From NCBI RefSeq assembly GCF_009389715.1, contig NC_052405.1, positions 11,424,694 to 11,488,693 on the forward strand: DNA of 64,000 nucleotides. Reading direction: 5' to 3'. The DNA comes from Phoenix dactylifera. Lineage: Eukaryota > Streptophyta > Magnoliopsida > Arecales > Arecaceae. Position numbers and translations under genes: made by a program. The number at the start of each line of letters is the position of its first letter. Positions within the stretch are counted from its first letter, which is position 1. The notes under the pieces are model-generated. The model was not told where the DNA came from and did no database searches. It saw only the letters and a list, made by a program, of their open reading frames with translations. Shown here in pieces: positions 14,001-25,300 of this stretch.

Positions 14001-16036
14001 CACATTCCTTCCTTACAGCAGAGGCAAGATCTTTCTCTCCAGCTTTTTCAAGATTCCTGATTAAAATGGTTAAGGTCAACTTATCTGGATTGCAGCCTGA
14101 CTCCTTCATCAACTTGTACATATCCATTGCCTTCTCCACCATACCAACTTGCAGAAAGGCTCCTATCATTTCAGTATAGGTCCTGGTATCAGGTTGCAAG
14201 CCCTCTTTCTTTAATTCAGAAAAAAGCTGCTCAGCAATTTCAATCAGCTTGTTCTTTCCCACCATGAAAATCATATCACTGTAGAGAGATAGATCTGGTT
14301 TATACCACACCTCCTTTCGAATAAATGCAAACACCTAAAACCCTGATTCTTTATCAGATAAATGAAAAAAAAATGAATAGGACAATAATAACATAGAAAA
14401 ATCAGGCAATTAAGGATGATTTTAAATACATCAAAAGGACAGCACACTCAAAACAGTCTCACATAGCATTTGAGTGCATGGATGATTAGTTCTTAATTCA
14501 TGAGATGATCCTTTGTCCCTTTTTCTTCTACAAAACTTGTCCCTCGTACAGTTGAAGATAAACAAGGATACTCTGGATTCTCTTGATGAAAACGGCAAGT
14601 TAGTAAGCTATTTAACATCCTCTGCAACAATCTACCCATTTGTCTGCAATTTTTAGGCGTCTTTTCTTTCCTACTTGTTCCTACCGTATAAAATTATATG
14701 TTTCTTCTGATCATGGTTTGAAACATTGTTTCTGAATGTTTTACAAACATTTATTGGCGTTGACATGTGCAATTATGATAGGACATCCATCCAGAGGACA
14801 ACACTATTTGCATACATCCACATGTAGCCAAGTCCTTATATCAAGAAACTAGAGGCTAGAACCCTCATAAAGGTGTTAAGTTATTAAGTAATTCCATTAC
14901 TTCCATGCTAAGAGAAGCTAGGCTTCAGGGGTGGAAGTGGGAGACCAAGTACAAACTTTCCACATGTGGGCCACAAGCTCGAGGTCATCTTCCATCGGCA
15001 GGATAAAACATCTGCAAGCATACATGCGTATGTATGCATGTGTGCATGTACAAGCCATATATGCACACACAAAGAGCATAGTCTCATAGGACATGGATAC
15101 TCAAGTTTGACAGGAATTATGGAATCGGCCGAAGGAATCAAACTTCCACTTTTTGTTTGACCCAAATCCTGTTAGAAACCTAGAAGAATTGCATCTTTCA
15201 TATCAAGACAAACTATCAGCACAGATGACCAATTTCTCATAAACATTTAATCAAACACGATAACTTCATGTACAGGGCATGACAAAGCAGCAACCGGATA
15301 TCAAATATTATGGCATTACAAATCTAGGGGGACATAAATCATGCACCACACTACATGGCCAGAAAACCAGAAGAGGACAATGAATCCACCTTCAAAATCG
15401 ACACCACCAACTCACCAAGACCTTAACCAATTGAACTTTTTATTTAAGCATTATGATTCTTTTTTTTTTGTGCGCGCGCGCGCGTAAAAGAAAATGGTCT
15501 CCTCAGTCAAATTTATATTTGACCGACAGTCCCAAATTAATCATCATCAATTGTAGCAGGTAGCTTCCAACACGGATGATTGGATTGCTAATATCCATTC
15601 TTTTCTTCTCCGGCCAAATTAGTAACCACAAAATTCTGCTTAAAAACGAATGCATCGATTTAAAGCTAGGAACGAAGAAGAAGAGGCAAACCTGGAGGGC
15701 CATCTCCCATTCGTTCTGGCGGCGGAGCTCGGCGAGCACGGCGATTTGGTCCGCCTTCAGGAGCCGGCCGAGCTTATCGCGGAAGACCTCCTCCATTCTA
15801 TTATTAGGTTTGGTATTGGGCGAGGAGGAGGGTTTGGGTTTTGGCGAGGATTTGGCGAGCTTGAGGGCATGGACGGCGTGGATGGCCTCCGTGGACAGCA
15901 CCCGCCCCCGCCACAGCGGCTTCCTCGGCCCGCCTCTCAGCCCGCATCGGATTATCCCAGAAAGCGGCGCCTTCGGCTTTTTAGGAGAAAAAATTCGGAG
16001 AGATGGAGAGGGGAAGCGGAGCCCGAGGGAACCCAT
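11082..16036 (-). CDS. THA8-like organellar pentatricopeptide repeat protein
   Basis: Three exons are read on the minus strand: 16036-15692, 14334-13948 and 11111-11082 (stop TGA). All introns are GT-AG and phases join, giving 253 residues. Residues 1 to about 60 are rich in Ser, Arg and Pro with few acids, as in a plastid transit peptide. MEEVFRDKLGRLLKADQIAVLAELRRQ follows (about residues 80-106). PPR motifs then appear, e.g. DTRTYTEMIGAFLQVGMVEKA and DKLTLTILIRNLEKAG. The ending PKRRSLELV resembles the conserved end of short THA8/At1g62350-type PPR proteins, which decided the tiny last exon. THA8 itself aids splicing of certain chloroplast group II introns; whether this member does so is inferred. 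Introns are 1357 and 2836 bp, unusually long for a PPR gene. The gene is divergent from the one at 16734. Confidence 0.88.
15471..15486. repeat. Short GC dinucleotide run
   Basis: A GC-alternating run next to a T tract lies inside the first intron of the PPR gene. It is a simple repeat that could form left-handed DNA. No function is claimed. Confidence 0.6.
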
Positions 16037-16151
16037 CAGAGCGAAGCAGAATGGACGGCAATGAAGGAGATATATACAGCTTTTACGGCGTTATCCACGG
16101 GCGATTAATCTGAGCCTTTACGGCTTTTGGCAGAGCTTTTTGGTGGGCCAA

Positions 16152-16454
16152 TTTTTTTTTTTTTTGGAGGGTCGGTTTTTTAAAATGCGCACAACCAGCT
16201 ACATCTCTATGAAGAAGACTATAAAAAACAAAAGGAGCTGAAGTTTGCTGGATCCATAAAAATTCTCCGAAATGCTGAGCAACATAGGAGGCTACCCAAT
16301 TAGCTGCTTGATTCGCCTTCCGAAGGACGTGTCTAACTTGAATAGTCCGACACTTTCGTAGCATCCGACGTATGTCATATAGAAGCGAGTGCTCTTCCTC
16401 CTTCCATCTTCCTGCCTGAAGGTGATCAATCAAGATGGCAGAATCTTCCTTCAA
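16152..16454 (-). mobile_element. 5'-truncated LINE remnant (RNase H-like domain and poly-A tail)
   Basis: The minus strand encodes ILIDHLQAGRWKEEEHSLLY and then VRHVLRKANQAANWVASYVA. This is the end of the RNase H-like (RVT_3) domain found at the C-terminus of plant L1-type LINE polyproteins. It ends in a homopolymer at 16152-16165 that reads as a poly-A tail on the minus strand. Only about the last 100 codons remain, as expected of a 5'-truncated insertion. It sits in the 0.7 kb gap between two divergent genes, less than 130 bp from the PPR start codon, so it may overlap the promoter. Confidence 0.7.
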
Positions 16455-16733
16455 TTTTTAGGTGATACAGTAATATTTGGTAAAAAAAAAAGGAAAGTTG
16501 AAAATGTTTAATTGAGAGAAGCTCGAGGGGTTCCTTTATTAACTGAATAACGCCGTTATGGAAACCCGAGCTAGACCAAACAGATGAGTAGATCACTAGA
16601 TGACGCCAGGGGCCAATGGTTGGTTCCTCGTTCTTCTCACCGCCCGGGCCTGGATATCTAATTCCGACTATTTAATTCCCGAAGTACACTTCCCAACATC
16701 TCCCACCCCACCCAACCTTCTTTCTCGATCTCG

Positions 16734-17219
16734 ATGGGGCTCAACGTATCGAAGCGAGTGGAGAAATCGCTCCGTTCCTCGCCTGAGTTCGACGCCGCCT
16801 GCGAGTCCGTCTACGACCGCTGCATCGCCGACGCCCAGCACGCCTTCCCCGGCGTCCGCCCCTACCAGCTCGCTGGCGCCGCCGCTCGCCTCCACCCCGC
16901 GCTCTCCGCCTCCCTCCCCCTCGTCAGGCGGTGGGTCCCCTCGCCCCCCGGACAGGCCCAGGTCGACGCGGCGCTCCGGCGGGTCGACCCGGAAGCGGAG
17001 GCCCTGGGCTCGGCGGAGTTCCGGGACTTCGCGGCGGAGCTCTTCAAGGACGCCATCCTGGCCGGCGCCGGCGCGGCGGTCCTCCGGAGGGTCCCGATCG
17101 GTGTCGCGGGGATCGCCGGCGTCGGGATGGTGACGCACGCGGGGGCGGAGGTCGTCGGGAGGGTGATGGGGGTTTACGCCGTCGGAGTCGTCGCCGCCGT
17201 TTTTCTCAGCTTGTCTTAA
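16734..17219 (+). CDS. Conserved plant protein of unknown function, possible N-myristoylation
   Basis: This is a one-exon gene of 161 residues with very GC-rich coding DNA, unlike its AT-rich flanks. The start MGLNVSKRVEK fits the N-myristoylation pattern (Gly2, Ser6, basic residues after), which suggests membrane attachment. EFDAACESVYDRC and HAFPGVRPYQLAGAA follow, then a charged middle region. The hydrophobic, Gly/Ala/Val-rich C-terminus (about residues 112-160: AILAGAGAAVLRRVPIGVAG onward) may be a membrane segment. I believe similar short proteins occur in other plants without an assigned role; I do not recognise a named family. The start is the first ATG after a CT-rich leader. Long ORFs in other frames at 16600-17240 are by-products of GC content. 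Confidence 0.75.
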   Translation: MGLNVSKRVEKSLRSSPEFDAACESVYDRCIADAQHAFPGVRPYQLAGAAARLHPALSASLPLVRRWVPSPPGQAQVDAALRRVDPEAEALGSAEFRDFAAELFKDAILAGAGAAVLRRVPIGVAGIAGVGMVTHAGAEVVGRVMGVYAVGVVAAVFLSLS

Positions 17220-17759
17220 TCCCAGGGCTACGGTTGTAGATCTTGTAAATATTAGGGGCGAAATATTAAGCCAAGCTTTTGCAATTTCGAAGTCAAGCTT
17301 ATGTATTCTATAATTTATATTCTAGTATCAGGTGTGATTCTCTCTCTTATTTGCTATTGCTTCAAAACTTTAAAACAAAATAAAGTGAAAAATTTAGGTT
17401 CGTTTTTTTGATGTTGATATTATTAAAATAGGTTTGCAAAAATTTTAAATAAATCAACTTTATGAACTTGCTTGCTTGCTTGCTCTTGATAAAACCTGCT
17501 TTCAGAAAAACTGATCGTGTTGTTCAACTTGCAAACTCATGTTTCATTATTTTTCTATGGATTTTACAAAAATAAATTTTTATGTATCTTTTAGTAAAAT
17601 ACATAATTATACACTACTTTATAATTTTAGGCAAAGCCTCAATTAATCGAGGAGGAGGAGGGGCTGAAACTTAGCAAGGTTTTGCCTTGTAATGATGCGG
17701 AGTGTTTGTATCTAGGCCGAGATCATGGTGTGAAAAAAAAAAATCAAATAGTGTAAGAT

Positions 17760-17945
17760 AAGATATGGTGTGCCAGCCCGAACCAAGTGGTATAAGACAT
17801 ATCATATCGGTTCCGTACTAGTATCTGGTATGAATGGTATACCTAGTTCAACACTTGGTACGTTAAAAAAATCCATACAGTACTGATACTATCCTAGTGT
17901 GGCATCGGTACGCGATCTGGTATCAAAAGAGTAAATCTTGGTATG
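17760..17945. repeat. GGTAC-rich dispersed repeat, copy 2
   Basis: This aligns with 372-755 over about 160 bp in the same orientation (for example 'cggttccgtactagtatctgg', 'cagtactgatactatcctag', 'cggtacgcgatctggtatc'). It is clearly diverged but collinear. No ORF is present. It lies about 540 bp downstream of the one-exon gene. Confidence 0.55.
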
Positions 17946-19053
17946 AAGATTGAGTTATTTTTATTAAACTGATGCCAAGGACCAAGGTGATGAACCCTCT
18001 GCTTGGTGATATTGTTGATTCTAATATTAGCAGACCATTGTAGCCATCAACTGAAGGCTCATGATGGATCAAACTTACATAATATCAGGCAATTCATTAG
18101 AAAAGCCGCTTCATATTAGGACACTAGCCATAGCATATCTACAGTGCATAGATCTTGTGATGTGTGTAGTTTTATAATGCATCAGTCTCGCTCTGGATGT
18201 TTGCATCAACAGTGTTCTATTGTCATTTCTGCCAACCTTGGTCATGTCCTGCTCTTGTCTTGCTATACATTGGACTGGCTTCCTTAGTTCAAAATATGGT
18301 ATTGGGCCTCAAAGTACATAATTTCTCTCTCCTTTTTCAGGCATTTTCTTTGTTATTATGGTTAACCAATCTGTCTGCATTGAAAATTATAAATGATATA
18401 CATCTGTCAAAGGGGTACGGGTTGTATCTTTTGTGTAAAAAATGATTTCTTTTGCAACATCGACCTTTGGCTTGTTGCTCCGCGCAAATCTCAAAGCACT
18501 CCAAACTTCGTTCAACTGTCTACACAGATCTCGAAGTGACTCTTGCGTGATCCAATGGTGGATTAGCACGAAGGAAGGTGAATCCTTCTTTTGTGCGAAA
18601 GGTACAACCCCTATCCCTAGCAACAAGATGATGCAGGTCCAGAGTAAAATATCAAGTGGTTGCTACAGCCTTCACTTTGTTTGTGTTGTCAAGAGCATAC
18701 TGAATCCCTAGATCGCTTGTTTTGCCACTGAATAGAGACTTGAGATATGTCGACTCATCTTAGCTCTTTGTTAAGCCAGTATGTTCTGGAGAGAAGTACC
18801 TGCTAATACTTCTCAGCATATTACTAGAATTAAATCTATATTAGATCATGCTTCATGGCTCATTTGGCTGTCAAGGAATCAGGAAATTGTTTAGGTTGCC
18901 AATGCCTCTTCGCAACTGATTGCTCAATAAACTGTCCAACTTAAGTTAACCCCACCATTCCATATGAGCCGAAAACATCTACCTTTCCTTATCTTATGCT
19001 ATAACATACTTATAATGTGGTAATTGCTCGCCCCTATAAGCTTGGATCATCTG

Positions 19054-19234
19054 CAATGCCTAGATTGCATCGTAGAGTGCCGTGCAGTGCTCAATAGTTG
19101 CTATCAAGAGATGGATGGCTATCAGACAAAACGGCCTTACATGCCATTTGCAATAGGTTATTGTTGACAGCCATCCATGTTTTGATGGCGGCCATTGAGC
19201 GTTGTACGACACTCTAGAGTGTAATCCATGCATC
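19054..19234. repeat. Long imperfect inverted repeat (hairpin, MITE or small-RNA precursor)
   Basis: The left arm (about 19054-19135) contains 'cgtagagtgccgtgcagtgc', 'tcaatagttgctatcaagag' and 'atggatggct'. The right arm (about 19150-19234), reverse-complemented, reads 'ctagagtgtcgtacaacgc', 'tcaatggccgccatcaaaac' and 'atggatggct'. Pairing extends through nearly the whole block and leaves a loop of roughly 15 bases near 19140. Identity between arms is about 75 per cent by eye. A foldback transposon is the default reading. A hairpin RNA gene is possible but has no further support. Confidence 0.6.
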
Positions 19235-19694
19235 ACAAAGAATCTTGGGTCCACTCCTTGTTCCCTTCCCATGATTGTTTGGTGCATCCAATCATGCGAG
19301 AAGCGCCTTTACATGTCCTTCCACCATCTAGGAGGGCATGGTTGGATATAGATGGGAGATTAGGAAAAAGCTATAGGGCATCAACGATGGTTAATTTGTT
19401 AGGCTCCATCATTAGGTATGGATGATATCATACATGCTTGAAAGAGACCAAATGCTATCATGATTGATAATATGCATTGGAGGTGGGTATATACATGCCC
19501 ATTGAGGAGCATGACCTTATCATTGATAAAGCGGTTACTCCAAGTTGGGATGAGGACTCTCCCATCCACAACTATTTATATACACTTTCAAACATAATCT
19601 AGATTGTTCTTGATTCATCATTGAGTTTTTGTGCTATAATCATTTTATTAATTTAGAAGGTTCGAGATAGCAATAAATCCACTGAGAGTGATGA

Positions 19695-19816
19695 CTCGCC
19701 AAATATAGAAGGTTTAAGATGGTTAAACTTAGTGGCTCGCCAAATATAGAAGGTTTTAGATGTCAAACTTAGTGGCTCGCCAAATATAGAAGGTTTTAGA
19801 TGGTCAAACTTAGTGG
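19695..19816. repeat. Tandem repeat, three units of about 41 bp
   Basis: The unit begins 'ctcgccaaatatagaaggtt' and ends 'aaacttagtgg'. Units start at 19695, 19736 and 19776. The second lacks one base and the first has a few substitutions. It is non-coding. Confidence 0.85.
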
Positions 19817-21411
19817 TACCATATTTTTAGGCGTATATAAATCTTTTGATATGCAACCTATTTTTGATAGAAGTTTTAATGATGAATAACTTTTTACATT
19901 TTGAGCAGTTCTTCATTGATAGAAAGTGATATAATCATTTTCCTAGATCTTAGCATGTGAAATGTAGATGAGAGAAAGCATGGATAAGCATAATCACCTA
20001 TGTAATTTAACTTATATTATGCAACTTGACAATTGCACTCTCCTTTTCATTGAAGACATTTTTCATGATTCTTCTTTCACCTAAGAAAGAAAATAGAGTA
20101 TGACTAAGACAGGTGCATTTAGTAAGGAAAGCATGTATCTTGAAAAGTACTTCTAAAATGTCAAGACGATCGAACATCACAAAGACACGAATATTCATAG
20201 GTTTCATATATTATAGTGAGATATATTAATCATAAATATTGGTAGCAGTGGATCATCTAGGCCACTTAAATATTAGCTATTATGCATAAATCTCCTCATT
20301 TTGAATTTCTATTATCTATTTCAAGCATTGTACTATTAGGAGCTAAATCATGGACTAGATGAAAAATAAAATGTTTCATGGTCTATACACTTTATTTATC
20401 ATAGTCTATACACTTTATGTAGATAACAATTTAATTTATTTTTTTCTATATTTACTATATCAAAAAGGATAGCAAAGATATGGGTTCTAGTCAAACTCAT
20501 TTCGATCATCTCTTAAGAAAGCCAAAGCCAGAGTTTTTGACAGAATTCAACCTTCTATCTTAGAAAAGAATCCCACATTCTGCCAATGTGTTTCACCTTT
20601 CCTCATGTGGCCGATAACCACAAGGTCAAATGTTCGAATCCTTCTTTTAACATTCATTATTAATCTATATAAATTTTATTTCTATTAAAAAGAATAATAA
20701 GTGCATCACATGTGTTATATTTAACCAAAGGCTATAAGTAATCATTTGGATTGGATTATTGCAACTTTATGAACTTGAGACATTATCAAGATTAGCTACG
20801 ATCTCATTCTAGTTGACTTAGATCTCATAAAAACCCTAGATAAGAGAGGAAGATCGGGCAACAATGGAAGGCGAGCCGTGATGATAAGTTGCAATCGTTG
20901 CAATCATTCGTTATTGGTTTTAGGTAATAAAAAAAAAAGTTAATGAGCATACAATAACAATTGTTTGATGTCAAGCTTAATATTTCTACCTTCTCTAATG
21001 GAGAGTCATCAACATCCAAGTTGTTAAAAAATGAGTTTAATTTCAATCATCATTAGTTCTCCATTTTGCAACAACTCTACTGCTACGATGGAAATGTAAT
21101 GAGCCTACTTCTATAATCTTTTTTATTTTTATTTTTTTTAAATTTATTTAAGACTCGAAGGGGGCAAGTCCCCGTTTCCATCTTATACCCATCTCATCCC
21201 TTAACATGGTAGAACCTCGAGAAACAAGCGCTGGATTGCTGTTTTCATATTTCTAAGTGGAATCAATTCAATTCTGCAAACAAAGTCCCAAAGCCCTTAA
21301 TCCCTGCACAAGAAGGAGACGTCCACAAGATTTAAACTGAAATCACTTCCAAAAAATCCTGATCCAAGAAGACCTTGTGTTGCTACGACATCGATTCATT
21401 CTAAGATTACA

Positions 21412-21437
21412 CAGAGAGAGAGAGAGAGAGAGAAAGA
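21412..21437. repeat. (GA)n microsatellite in the TIC20-II 3' UTR
   Basis: A run of GA dinucleotides lies about 25 bp after the TIC20-II stop codon and would be CU-rich in the transcript. Confidence 0.8.
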
Positions 21438-21459
21438 AATCATGCTTCTAATGGAGATC

Positions 21460-22095
21460 TCAAAGCTGCCGGTCGGCCGCCGCGGCGACGAGCGGCAGAT
21501 ACGGCGTCCTCCCCAGGATGCAATTCGCGAGACTGTAAAAGAAGCAGGCAGCGGAGAAGATGAAGATGGCGTCGTAGCCGAGCTCGAGGAGGCGGAAGCC
21601 GAGGCCCCTCGACGGCACACCGACGACCCGCTGGACGAGCACCGGCAGCGCGAGGAGGACGTCGAGGACGACGGCCTGCATGGAGTTGAACCGGACGAAG
21701 CGGTCGAAGGCCGGGTTGCGGACGACGCCGAGGTAGAGGGCGAAGAAGGCGACGAAGCTGGCGTAGGGGAGGGCGCGGTAGGCGGCGACGAGGGGGAACA
21801 GCGGGGCAGCGGCGGCGGCGGCGACCGGGAAGCGGGCGAAGAGGAATCGGGCGTAGTGGAGGGAGTTGAGGAAAGGGAGGGAGTAGGCCAGGGCGGCGAG
21901 GAGTCGGTCCGACGCCGGGACTGCCGGTCGGTACGACGCCGAGATGGTGTTCGATCTCGGGACGGAGCGGATCGCGGCCGTCGATTTGAGGCGGAGGGGG
22001 ATATGGACGGTGGGAGATGGGAGGAGGGGGCGAGATTTTGGTAGGGTTTGGAGAGGGGAAAGAGGGGAGAAGCGGAGGAGAGAAAAAGTCGCCAT
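21460..22095 (-). CDS. TIC20-II: TIC20-II, chloroplast inner-envelope protein translocon subunit
   Basis: One exon of 211 residues. Residues 1 to about 58 are a Ser/Arg/Pro-rich transit peptide. The TIC20 domain follows: SDRLLAALAYSLPFLNSLHY (62-81), YASFVAFFALYLGVVRNPAF (111-130), VRFNSMQAVVLDVLLALPVL (134-153), and a last hydrophobic span at about 172-193. The C-terminus is LGRTPYLPLVAAAADRQL. Four membrane segments are expected, as in Tic20, which forms part of the protein-conducting channel in the inner envelope. The RxxPYASFVAFFALYLGVVRNP stretch and the RQL ending point to the TIC20-II subgroup rather than TIC20-I. The start is the first ATG, 30-40 bp downstream of a minus-strand TATA-like element (22127-22134). 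A 200-codon antisense ORF over this gene is a GC-driven shadow. Confidence 0.93.
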   Translation of the reverse strand: MATFSLLRFSPLSPLQTLPKSRPLLPSPTVHIPLRLKSTAAIRSVPRSNTISASYRPAVPASDRLLAALAYSLPFLNSLHYARFLFARFPVAAAAAAPLFPLVAAYRALPYASFVAFFALYLGVVRNPAFDRFVRFNSMQAVVLDVLLALPVLVQRVVGVPSRGLGFRLLELGYDAIFIFSAACFFYSLANCILGRTPYLPLVAAAADRQL

Positions 22096-22385
22096 TTTTA
22101 TTGTCTGGGTTTGGGAGAGAGGGGGTTTAAATAGGGGGCATTCTGTGGGGGGTGATTATTGGCCGTCTGATGTTTGAATATTTCGATCATAACCGTTGAA
22201 ATTGTGGATTTGGATTGGATGGTCTCCAGGATCTCGTTGGCGGGATCGGGACAAAGATAAGAAGGGTTAATGGGTCACCACTCACCATCGAGAAGGGAAT
22301 GGGGGATAGAGAGGAAAGGCCTCATCTTTTGGGGATCTCTTCTCCAATTTTGTGTTAAAAGTTGGAATTTGTTTTTCCGCTAAAA
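22096..22385. promoter_or_regulatory. Shared TIC20-II / VIPP1 divergent promoter region
   Basis: The 290 bp between the two start codons must hold both core promoters. On the minus strand there is a TATTTAAA element at 22127-22134 facing TIC20-II. A GATAAG I-box, a motif common in light-regulated nuclear genes for plastid proteins, lies at 22256-22261. An 'aaccgttg' word near 22192 resembles a MYB site. No clear TATA faces VIPP1. Motif roles are inferred from sequence only. Confidence 0.6.
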
Positions 22386-25300
22386 ATGGCGATGAAGGCT
22401 TCCATCAGTGGGTTGAGCTTAGCTTCACCTTCGTCTTCTATGGCTTCTCCTTTGCCGAGGGTTCTCGTCTCTAGACGACTGCTCGGGACCTCATTTCTTA
22501 ATGGTGGAGGTAATTTCTTCTGCCTTGTGTTCTTTTTGAATTTCTGTTACCTTATTGGACTGTGAGAAATATCAATCGACTCTGCAGCAACTACTTATCT
22601 TTTTCTGTATTTGGTTAGTGTCGAATTATTTGATAGTCTTCGGAGAATAGCAGGGGTCATGAATTTGCTCCAAAAAAGAATGGTGAACATAGTGCTAGAG
22701 AATTTGCTCAAAAAAGCGTAGTGCTGACCTTATTGTTACCCTTTCGGATCTCCAGTCATGTATGCCTGTTCTGCACAGTTCCTAGGCTGCATTAACATTA
22801 ATAATCAGTTACCAACTGATGAATGAAGTGGATATCATTCATGTACTAGAGACTGTAGTGCTACTGCCGTGATATATTGTACATCAAAACAAAGTCTCTG
22901 TCTCTCTCTCTCTTGTGTTCGTGCACGCAAGCATGTATGTGTGCATGCTTGTGTGCACATATGCACATGCACATGAAATTCTGCGCGACAGGGATTTCTA
23001 GGGCCAGTTGGAAATAGTTGCAAATGATTGTGCACCACTAAACTTGATTTTGTTTGAGGCCCAAGGTTGATGGGACTGGTCTGAAGATCAAAAGATGACT
23101 AGATATTAGTGTCATGGATTCCTTTGTTTGAAATTTAAAAAGGGACCCGGCATGTTCCATTAACATTTCTTTTTTGGGAATTTGCTACCTTATTATCAAT
23201 AGTAGATCAATGATTGTGGATATCCCAATGTCTCAACTTTTATGAGGCATAAAATTTCATTTTCATTTTCCAGCTCAGTTGTGCATCCCTTGTGAGCTTG
23301 GTTCTAATTGATTTATAGTACATTTGACTCACTAAGACATGTTTTTATCAATTTAGCGAATACTGAATAGGTTGTTCTATGCCTGGAAGCGAGCTGGTTA
23401 GGTTCAGCAAATGGGTTACATACCCTAGTCTACCTTATGTATGTTAGTTCAAGTTAATGCTACATATGCATCCATTTTTCGGATTTTATAGCTTGCTAGT
23501 GGTATCTGAATTCTTGCCTCATGTTTATGCCTCACAGTGGGAGCATTGAAAGCCAAGGGAGTACAAACATCCAATATCAAAAGAGTAAAATGTCATAAAC
23601 ACGGTGCCCTTGGTGCGCAGATGAATTTATTTGATCGGCTAGCTAGGGTAGTCAAGGTAAGATTAAGAAGTCCCTGTCACATCACCATGTGATATTCCAG
23701 GTGCTTTTTTTCTTTTCTTGTCGCTGGTAGAAATAATTCAGTGTACCTGTTTCATTGCAAAAATCTAGTCATATGCAAATTCAATCTTGAGTTCCTTGGA
23801 GGATCCAGAAAAGATTTTGGAACAAGCTGTGCTGGAAATGAATGATGACTTGACAAAGATGCGCCAGGCCACAGCCCAGGTACATCAGTTTATTTCTGGT
23901 AGTAGAGATGGTATTTTGCTCTCATAGGCACTTAGGCAGTCCATAACAAGCACATACCCTTTCTCTGAGATGATATATCGTTCTGGTTCCAAGTTGCAGA
24001 TCAATTTAATTTTTTTTCACCTACACAGCTGCATTGTCATTCCTATAGTCTCTTTTTTGAAAGATTTTTGGCCATCTCTGAACTAGTTCACGAAATTGCG
24101 AGGAAAGAACTTGACTTCTTCCCAAGTGGAGCCAAGCCGAGGCTAACTATCTGAGGATGGAAAACTTCTTCTTCTTCTTCTTTTAATACTGAAGAAACCA
24201 AGAGTCCACTCTTACTAGTATTGCATTATCAGACTAACTAACACATGACTTCTGCATAGAAGGATAAAAAGGTATTGAGATATGTATCTTGTACATCTTG
24301 TAAATGACATGCAGTTGCCTTTGGACTCTAGTTTTATACATGCATAAAAGGTATATGCATGTCTAGTGTGATGCTCATATGTATTCTGTCCTGTTAAAGA
24401 AAGTATAATGGCCCGAAGTTTCGTACGCAGATGTGAGACATTCATGTGCAATATAATTCCAATATGAATTGTATTACCTGTTATATTGTATTTATGTTAA
24501 GAACTTGGTAATTACTGTACCAAATGCACCCTCATTGTGGTCTTTGCAGCCAGGTGTTTAAATCCTTTTTGATTGTACAAATTTGGTTCAATCCCCTATT
24601 CATATTATTAGTCATTCCAACTTGTTCTCTTCAAGTTTCATGACACTAGGGTAACTAGACTAGAGCATGAGATCATAATTTTCACAAGCTTCAAAGATCT
24701 ACCATGTGAGATCATCATCAAATCCTTCCCCAATTTCCCTGCCATTAAACAGCCAAAGAGTTAACGTAGCATGTCCAACGTTCATTTTGGCCTCCTTTTC
24801 TTTATAATAAGACCTTTATTGCTATTTTCTCACTTATGAATTGGTTTATAACTGAACCAATCCAGTTTGATACAAGTTTCTGTACATGATGGAACTTCCA
24901 CTCTGCTTCAAATCTTCCAAGAGACTCCTCATTAAAATTTAAGACCCTCTCCATCCAATTAGTGGCCTTTTGTTGAGCTTTGCATTTCTTTTTTTTGGCA
25001 ATCATGTTGATTGGTCTTTGGTGTTTTTGGTTGCTGGATCTTTATTCTACCCTTCAGGCAATTTCCATATACTTTCCTATCATGCCCTAGCATGGGGTGC
25101 TCTTGTAGCCTCCGTGGGATAACCAGGAAAAAGAAAAAAAGCCTTGGTTGGTTGCTATTTATCCATTGGCGAGGACTCCCCTCTATTTGGTTGATAATCT
25201 GCGTTGATATTTTGTTGGCTGCAGTAGAGAGAAAATCATTCCTGCAGGCAAGGAAGGAATTTCTCTTTTTTGGGGATGGGCAATTATCCGCACTTGGCTT

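Larger units (their letters stand above)
17946..21239. other. Intergenic stretch between the one-exon gene and TIC20-II
   Basis: No gene is supported. It is AT-rich and holds a long imperfect hairpin (19054-19234) and a short tandem repeat (19695-19816), annotated separately. Short ORFs at 18197-18711 and 20007-21046 do not resemble known proteins. Confidence 0.5.

Noticed and set aside
16600-17240. Long ORFs in several frames around the one-exon gene
   Set aside because: They overlap the 161-residue frame. Their Ser/Pro/Arg- and Gly/Arg-rich translations are GC-composition shadows.
20600-20690. tRNA-like B-box word (gttcgaatcc), possible SINE
   Set aside because: No convincing A box, no poly-A tail, and no second copy in the window.
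21442-22044. 200-codon plus-strand ORF
   Set aside because: It is antisense to TIC20-II, Glu/Gly/Arg-rich from GC bias, and has no family likeness.
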